A stretch of 64,000 nt of DNA from the NCBI GenBank assembly GCA_036365145.1, contig JAEOAD010000034.1, positions 22,062,001 through 22,126,000 of the forward strand. The letters are read 5' to 3'. The translations under genes and the position numbers were made by a program. A model generated the notes under the pieces. That model did no database searches. It worked only from the letters and a program-made list of their open reading frames with translations, and was not told the origin of the DNA. Positions within the stretch are counted from its first letter, which is position 1, and every line of letters begins with the position of its first letter. The stretch is from Orientallactaga sibirica. Taxonomy: Eukaryota; Chordata; Mammalia; Rodentia; Dipodidae. This document shows, in pieces, positions 57,506-64,000 of the stretch.

Positions 57506-57794
57506 GACCTGAAACATGAACCTGACATGGATACTTCCACACCTAAACATTTCCCTGATACCTAAAGCCAGACCTAACTGTCCCCTCCCTCTTCCTCATC
57601 CAGCTCTCAACACCCCCATCTTTTCCTACTGAACCGGCCATAAAACCCAAGATGCAACTTAATCTCTCCACTACCTGCCTTATTCCTTCTAGGTCTATTT
57701 TACAATTCTATCCCAGGAAAGTAAATTCTGTATGAATGCCATGTCTCCTCCAGATTCTCTAAGGAGGGAATAATTAGCATACACTTCATTTATT

Positions 57795-58131
57795 CATTAT
57801 TTGTGTGCTTATATGTATGGTATATGTGTGTGTGTGTGTTTAAGTGTCTGCACACATGGGCACATGCATGCATGCCACAGCGCACTGCAGAGATCAGCAG
57901 ACAACCTGGGGCGTTTTGCCTCTCCTTTCTCCTTCTTTTGAGACAATCTCTCTGTCATTCTGACACTGCTGTTTGCAAGGTTCCAGTCTCCTGGCTCCAC
58001 CTCCCATTGCCATAGTTGTGATGGTCTCATAGACTTGTGTGCCTGGCTTTATGTGGGTGCTGAAGATCAAACTCCAGTTAGCAGTCTTACAAGCAAACAC
58101 CTTTAACCACTGAGCAATCTCCCCAGGCTCC
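57795..58131 (-). mobile_element. B4-type SINE
   Basis: ATGTGTG run, then CAGAGATCAGCAGACAACCTGGGGCG, TTTTGAGACAATCTCTCTG and ACCACTGAGCAATCTCCCCAGG. Confidence 0.72.
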
Positions 58132-58311
58132 TTAACATGCAATTTAATATAAAATATTTATTCATGTTTATTTGGGCTCCATTTCCTTTACTTACCCCAA
58201 ACAAGACTAAAATGCCAGTAAAACAAATCATTCTGTGTAAAACTTGTTCTTATTGGATCATCGTCAAAGTCCTGAGTCCAGGCAAGTGTAAGTCAGCATC
58301 GACAGCAGGCT

Positions 58312-58435
58312 AGGCTGAGTGTGGTGGATGTACCTAAAACCACAACACTTGGAAGGTGAAAGCAGGGGGATCAGGAGTTCAAGGCCTACATGGGCTATCT
58401 GAGATCCTGTATCAAAACAAAACAAGTAACAACAA
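58312..58435 (+). mobile_element. B1 SINE, diverged
   Basis: GGCTGAGTGTGGTGGATGTACC, AGGAGTTCAAGGCCTACATGGGC and GAGATCCTGTATCAAAACAAAAC. Confidence 0.8.
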
Positions 58436-59200
58436 CAAAGGTAAAAACCATTATTGTCCATGGGGCATCGCCACTGTTAGAAGACGGAGACTGGGTCTAA
58501 GCTGGAAGGAAGGTGTCAGAGCCCCTTGGCTTATGGTCATGTCATTGCACTAACTCACCCAAGAATCCATAAGAAGCACTTCTTCTTCCCAGGGCTGCAT
58601 GCCACATACAGGCAAACAGCCTTAGAGGGTAAAAACTATAACTGCGTGTGTTTGTCTTAAACAGCAACAGTATCTTATTTGTTCAAGGATTAGTCTGTTT
58701 CTTTTGAGCACTGTTTTTCAGAATAGGAGACCCTTCAGCCTCTATGAAGTTCACCATAAAGTTCAATGCATGCTCAAAAACTTAAAAACCTTACAAGTAA
58801 TTCAAATTCTAGAACTGGGATTATGACTTAAACTAGCTATCATTTTAAATCCATAAACCTCATATGACACTTTTATGCCCATACAGTCAATTCTTTCCTT
58901 CCTCCTAAGTGACTTAGGTGACATCATATCTAAGAACAGAAGTAAAGATAACCCTGACATATATTTTACACTCCTTCCCATTTTGATGTTCCAGAAGGAG
59001 GGCCATTTCCCCAAATCGTGGCTTTAGAACCCAAAGAGAATGTAGAAGATAAGCAATCCTCTGCATATGATGAGTAAATGAAGGCTGTGGGGCCCCACAT
59101 CATAGGCATCACCATACTAGAGTGCGCTCCCCCCACCCCAGCACAGCGGCCAGGCCTGCCATCACAGGAAATGCTTTTATAAAGAACACTCATCATGGAC
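58436..59200. other. Non-repeat DNA
   Basis: No gene or repeat recognised; frames on the minus strand (70, 78 aa) have no recognisable domain. Confidence 0.4.
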
Positions 59201-59207
59201 ACACCAG

Positions 59208-59400
59208 CAAATATATTTTAATTTATTTATTTACTTGACAGAGAGGGAATGGGCACGCCAGGGCCTCCAGCCACTTCAAACAAACTCCAGACATGGGCAC
59301 GCCCTTTTGCATCTGGCCTACATGGATCCTGGGGAATCAAACCTGGGTCCTTTGGCTTTGCAGGCAAATGCCTTAACTGCCAAGCCACCCCTCCAGCCAC
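59208..59400 (-). mobile_element. DIP SINE
   Basis: TTTATTTATTTACTTGACAG tail, GGGCACGCCAGGGCCTCCAGCC and terminal CAAGCCACCCCTCCAGCC. Confidence 0.92.
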
Positions 59401-60060
59401 CTGCAGCAAATTTAAACACGACAGACTTACTGGTCACTCACACATCACAGGACTATTTCTACTGCTCCTGCAAGGAGCCATCTTACTCTATAAAATCAGC
59501 ATCAAAGACCAAGATGGCGTCCGGAAACAGTTTTCCATAAAAACGCATTTCAAGGTGCTTGCTTATCTCTGATGAGGCACCAAGTAAGGGCTACTATACT
59601 CATAGCACACTGGGCTGGCAGGCTTTGACCCTATCCCCTTTGTAGAGCTGGGAAACCTGAGTCCCTGAGAGCAGAGACTGGAGCTGAACACAGGCCTTCC
59701 AGCTGGGTGATGACCCTCACAAAAGAGCAGCAATACTAACCGAACCCCAGCATGAACAGGAAAGAAGGCGGGAGAGTGTTATTACATGCCCGCCTTAGCT
59801 GCTGTGTCTGCCTCCTAGCCAGCTTATGGTTACAAAGTCCTCTAGTATCATCATGAAATCAGAGGACATCAAACGTCAACACGTGGGCACTTCCAATTTC
59901 AGCTCTGACATGTAAGGAGCTTGGAAGTCATCCTTCCTGTCTCACAACAAGAAAACAGATGGGAAAAACCTGACCAATCAACAAGTTTTCTTGGACCCAC
60001 TGGAGAACTGAGGACACAGAGCACACCACCACTTTGTAATCTGGAGACAGGCAAGCAGAG
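59401..60060. other. Non-repeat DNA with one YY1-like site
   Basis: GACCAAGATGGCGTCCGG near 59508-59525 matches the YY1 core; otherwise nothing is recognised. Confidence 0.4.
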
Positions 60061-60064
60061 TAAT

Positions 60065-60465
60065 CCAGCTATTATGGCTTGGACTTGGAATGTTCCCCAA
60101 AGGCCCATAATACTAAAGGCTTGGTCCCTAACCTGTGGCTACAGGAAGGTGGTGAAACCTTTAGGAGATGGGGCCTAGTGCAAGCAGTCTAGGTCATTGG
60201 GGATAAGTCCTCGAGCTCCTTTCCTCCCTCTCTGTTTAGTTTGTAGCTGCCATGAAGTAAGCATTGGTGTTCTACCCTGAGCTCCCCTCAAGGATGCTGC
60301 CTTTCCACAGATCCCAGAACAACAAACCCAACAGACCATGGACAGAAAACCCTGAATCAGTGAGCCAACACCATTTCCTACCTTTAAGTTGATCTCTGGC
60401 ATTTTATCATGAGAAGCCAATGAACACAACGGCTTACTTATAGCTAGCAGCTGGCAGAACACTTC
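60065..60465 (+). mobile_element. Unassigned interspersed repeat
   Basis: TATTATGGCTTGGACTTGGAATGTTCCCC, CTAAAGGCTTGGTCCC, GGAGATGGGGCCTAGTG, GACCATGGACAG and TTTAAGTTGATCTCTGGCATTTTATCATG follow a mammalian repeat pattern I recall but cannot name securely. The end resembles that of the insert at 15431. Confidence 0.55.
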
Positions 60466-62150
60466 AAGAGGAGCTGACTAAATAAATGGCAAGGGTTGAG
60501 TGTGGACTAGCTTCAGCCCTATAGCTCTTGTGGGGCGGGGGTGTCCCAGACCCAGGGAAACTACCACACTCAAAGCTGTTTACCTCCAAGTCCAAAACAG
60601 TTTCCCTTGCTGGGAGTTAGAGAAAACCCCACTGGCTTCAGTAAGGTGGGCTAGAGAGCAGAAATTTAACATTCACAGAGAGAAAGAAACATTCTGAAAT
60701 TGTAAATGAGATTAAGTTTTAAGAGTACCAGGCTGTCACCACATCAAAAGGACTCCAACAACTATCAGATTATCAATGAGAGCTGCAAGATGATGCTATT
60801 CAAGGAGATTTTAGAGAAAGCCAAAGATAACAAGAAAGACAGAGAAAACAAGAAACAGATAAAAACAGAAATTGAAGTTTCTGATATCTATGCAAGAGCA
60901 AACATTGTAGCCCAGTATCTAGTTCCCACTTAAACATATGCTCAGTTCCTCTGACTGGATATATACCATGTCTGGCTTTCAGCAACATGTACATTCCAAA
61001 AGGCAAGAAACATACACAGCATGCATCCTACCCAGGGACAGATAGAACACATATGTTGGAATTGTCATAGGTAATCCTAATCAGAAAAATCAGATAGCAT
61101 GAATCAACAGAAGGCTAACATAAGCAAGGAGATGAACACTCTGAATGAAGAATCCAAAGAAAATGCTAGCAATGAAATCCACAGTAATGGAAACAAAGAG
61201 TGTGTTTTGTGATGGGCTCCTTAGTAGACTAGACACAGCTGAAAAACCATCAGAGTTGGAAGATAGTTCCACGGAAACTACCCTGATTGCAATGCAAAGA
61301 GATGAGACAAAAATGATGTAAACTTCAGGTTTCCACTGGAACAAGGAAAGCGCTGGAAAGAAGCTGAACAAACGAAAACTCAACTTTTCTAGTTCCCACA
61401 GCAAGAAGGGGCCACAGACCAAGATACCATGCTGCAAAGTGGAGACAGGCAGGCAAATAAAGAGAACCCTATCTTACCATACTCTCAGGTGGCAAACAAG
61501 GCCGGTGAAGAGCAGAAAGGTTTGGTCCTTGCTAAAGGCACTGCTTTAGAAAAGGAGGCTCCTGAGAGCTGAATCCTTCTGGGAGCTTTTCACCCCCAGC
61601 AGCCTCACAGCTTCTCTCCAGCAGGAAAGAGGAAAAGTAACAATCATTAAATACCTGAGAACACTGTCTTCTCCAACCAAGGCCTTCTGGCCGAGCTGTC
61701 TGACTGAAGAAGGCTTTACCAAGAGCAAGCATGGGAGAAGTGGGCTATGTCCAACCCCATCCTCCATAGCCTTCAACATGGGGGAAGGAAAATTACTCTG
61801 GCCTCAGCCTTCCCGTCTCATGTCAGGGAGGGGATCTGAGAAGCCTTTGGAATAGGTTATTAACAACTGAGCACCAATCAGAAGATTCTAGAGCATTTCC
61901 TCTCCCCAGACCTTATCATGTCCATTGGCTCCTCTCTAACAATCAGAGTCACAGTGGAAAGAACTGCAAGGCTTTGGCACTCTTCAAGGCGGTGAAAAAA
62001 TCTGAAGACAACAGGGAACACAAAACAAGAACACTAGAGGAAATTTTACCCTTGGGCACCTACAGATGAGATTAACAAAGGGGACCCATTGCTCCCTGGG
62101 GTGCTAGGCAAATGTTCAGAATTGTGAAAAGCACTATTAAAATCAATATT
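60466..62150. other. Largely unassigned DNA, A-rich in part
   Basis: 60655-61480 is A-rich on the plus strand, like L1 sense DNA. Its lysine-rich 75-aa frame (60706-60933, with KEILEKAKDNKKDRENKK) and the later MNQQKANISKEMNTLNEESK faintly resemble an L1 ORF1 coiled coil. I cannot assign it securely. Confidence 0.35.
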
Positions 62151-62151
62151 A

Positions 62152-62372
62152 GGGCTGGGGAGATGGCTCAGTGGTTAAATGTGCTTGCTTGAAAAGCCTG
62201 CCAGTCCAGGTTCAACTCCCCAGTACCCCAGTAAAACAGATGCACAAAGTTTACACATGTGTTTGGAGTTCATTCATAGCAGCAAAACCCTGCTAAGTTC
62301 ATGTGTTTGTGTACTCATTCCCTCTCTTCTCTTGTCTCTTTCTTAAACAAACAATAAATATTTTTAATAATC
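62152..62372 (+). mobile_element. DIP-like SINE, divergent subtype
   Basis: AGGGCTGGGGAGATGGCTCAG, TGTGCTTGCTTGAAAAGCCTGCC, GTTTGGAGTTCATTCATAGCAGC and an AAACAATAAATA tail. Shares its diagnostic head with 49331. Confidence 0.85.
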
Positions 62373-63635
62373 AATATGAATGCTTTAGTAAATTCTTATA
62401 ACCATTCCTCCTTATGTTTGTTTTCCTGTAAATTAGCAAAGATGTTGGGGGATAGAGCAACTTAACTTCCTACCTGACAGCTGGTAAGACCCTTCCCTCA
62501 TATCCAGGCTGCCTAAAGGAAAGGGTTGTCACTCACACAGCCAGCAAGACTACCCATATGCTAGCGTCTACCACTCTGAACATTCTGCAGACACCTTGGG
62601 GAAGCTACATGACAACTGCAGCCACTTGCTGCTAAAGCCAACTCCAAACCTGAGGTGTGCCACCAGCCAGGACTGTTTCAAACAACTTGTGAAGAACCTT
62701 CCCTGAAACCCTTTCCACCCAAGGAAGAGGGAGTACTTTGCTAGTGTCTTAGCAGAGGGACCATTGTCACTGCTGCAAAAGGGACAATGCATAATTAGTG
62801 TAAATAATCTTTCATTTGCATGAGCTCTGCTTTTTCTGGATATATAAGCAAGTTTTGGTGCTGCTGGATTCACTTTCTGAGCTGGCCAGAAGTCAGCAAT
62901 CCTCCAAGGTTGCAACATCAGGCCCCCAAAAGTCTTGTTCCCAATGGTGCTTTTCTGGCCAAGTGGGCTGAGCTGGAACCACAGAGAAAGAAGTGGTGGC
63001 AGTGGCAACAGCAGAGTGAAGCAGCAGTGGAGCAACCAGTGAGTCAAGCTGCAGAAGGGGCAGAGCTGGAGAGTGGCCAGCAGCACTGACAGCCATAGAA
63101 ACAAAACTGAGGAGAGCAGTGAGCAGGCTAGGCTGTAGGAACAACTGGTAGCTTTCACAGCCTCCACAGAAGCAGAGCCACAGGAGCAGTGCCTGAGACA
63201 GGAGCATCTGCCTGTGACAGCAACAGAGGCCAGAATGCTCACAGAGGGGCAGAGATGGCAGGAACCAGGAGAGGAGCCAAGCAGACACGGTGGTGGCAGC
63301 AGCCGTGACATTGACAACAGTGGCAACAGCAGCCATAAGGGCCAAATGTCTAAGGCACCCTTGGCCCAGGAACTGTTACACTAGCTGTAACTGTCAAAGA
63401 CCAGAAAGAACCCTGACAGCTGTAACTCTGGCTAATGTCAAGGCCTGTGTAGTCTATATACCTAAGGTTGGAACCTGCTAAACAAACTACTGCAAAGGGC
63501 TGAAGCTTTCTGACTTCCTAGCCTGTATATCAGCCCTAACACCTGTCACAGTGGTCCAAAGGTTTCCAGTGCCTGAGGCCTGTGTGGAACCTGTAACACT
63601 AGAGGGCACAATCTGTGGCTGCTCACAGCTGTTTG
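62373..63635. other. CAG/GCA-rich segment of unknown nature
   Basis: From about 62970 to 63350 the plus strand is dense in GCAGCAG, AGCAGTGG and CAGAGC-like strings. This gives the longest frame in the window (252 aa, minus strand 62568-63326), a low-complexity Leu/Ser/Cys-rich shadow. It runs into an L1 3' UTR and may be part of that element. Confidence 0.4.
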
Positions 63636-63639
63636 CTGT

Positions 63640-64000
63640 GCCACTCACCAGTGTCAAAAAAGGGACAAAGCATATACTGTGCTCACCAAACTGCCCAGTA
63701 AGCACTCCTCTTAATGTTCATACCCATATATCAATGCTACCCTCACTTTTCAGCTAGAAAAACTTCTCTTTTCAGATGGTGGTGACCTTGGGATGACTCA
63801 GAAGGCACCATGGTGCTGAGAAGAAGGGACAGAGGAGTGCTCAGCACTGAAATATCTCTATCACACCTTCCAAGGCTCAGGGTCCATCGCAGAAGAGGGG
63901 GCAGAAATAATGTAAGAGCCAAAGAAAGGGTAGGACTCCTTACAACGTGCTACTCCAGACACACAATGGCCTTGATATCCATGACCTCACAGTACCTGAC
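63640..64000 (+). mobile_element. L1 3' UTR, running off the window
   Basis: CCATATATCAATGCTACCCTCACTTTTCAGC, GAAAAACTTCTCTTTTCAGATGGTGGTGA, GTGCTCAGCACTGAAATATCTCTATCAC and CATGACCTCACAG align in order with 33060-33330 of the second L1. Confidence 0.78.

Noticed and set aside
62568..63326. 252-aa minus-strand open frame
   Set aside because: Leu/Ser/Cys-rich low complexity, antisense to CAG-rich DNA, overlapped by a 150-aa frame in another phase, no domain and no splice or promoter context.
1..64000. CRISPR array, operon or prokaryotic mobile element
   Set aside because: The sequence is mammalian throughout; spaced repeats are SINEs, microsatellites or L1 monomers.

Overview
This is mammalian nuclear DNA, and the repeat content points to a rodent. 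The commonest element (about 30 copies) is a tRNA-derived SINE with the B2-type head GGCTGGAGAGATGGCTYAG, a body ending in AGATGCAYAAGGTGG...TCTGGAGTTCRTTTGCAGTGGCTAGAGG, and a (TC)n-AATAAA tail. That matches what I know of the DIP SINE of jerboas (Dipodoidea). B1, B4/ID-type rodent SINEs and rodent-style L1 copies are also present. A jerboa such as Jaculus is my best guess; this is inference from repeat families, not a database match.

I found no protein-coding host gene. The supplied open frames are short, lie in or across repeats, and resemble no protein I recognise except L1 ORF1/ORF2 remnants. The window looks intergenic or deep intronic.

Layout. 1-12.5 kb: mostly unique DNA with scattered DIP, B1, B4, MIR, L2 and old hAT DNA-transposon fragments. 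12.56-13.72 kb: a repeat-free, AT-rich block with homeobox-like motifs, ending in a CpG-containing segment with two opposed YY1-type sites; it is the best candidate regulatory DNA. 13.7-24.6 kb: SINEs, an antisense L2, MIRs and microsatellites. 24.77-33.55 kb: a decayed sense-strand L1 with a monomer-built 5' UTR, ORF1 and ORF2 remnants, nested insertions and a long 3' UTR, followed by a second truncated L1. 33.86-33.93 kb: a near-perfect 31-bp-arm hairpin in non-repeat DNA. 34-41 kb: the longest low-repeat stretch, with two further candidate conserved blocks (36.6-37.0 and 40.15-40.4 kb). 41.0-41.75 kb: a tRNA-Arg-like pseudogene beside a hAT fossil split by a DIP. 43.5-43.8 kb: a 51-bp minisatellite. 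46.1-52.4 kb: an L1 3' end, then an old L1 broken up by SINEs. 53-64 kb: L2, hAT, B4 and DIP copies, a CAG-rich segment, and another L1 3' UTR running off the end.

No genes act together here. What can be read is the insertion history, from target-site duplications and nesting, plus a few non-repeat blocks that may be regulatory. Repeat names rest on recall of consensus sequences; boundaries are usually good to about 10 bp for DIP/B1 and about 50 bp for older elements.
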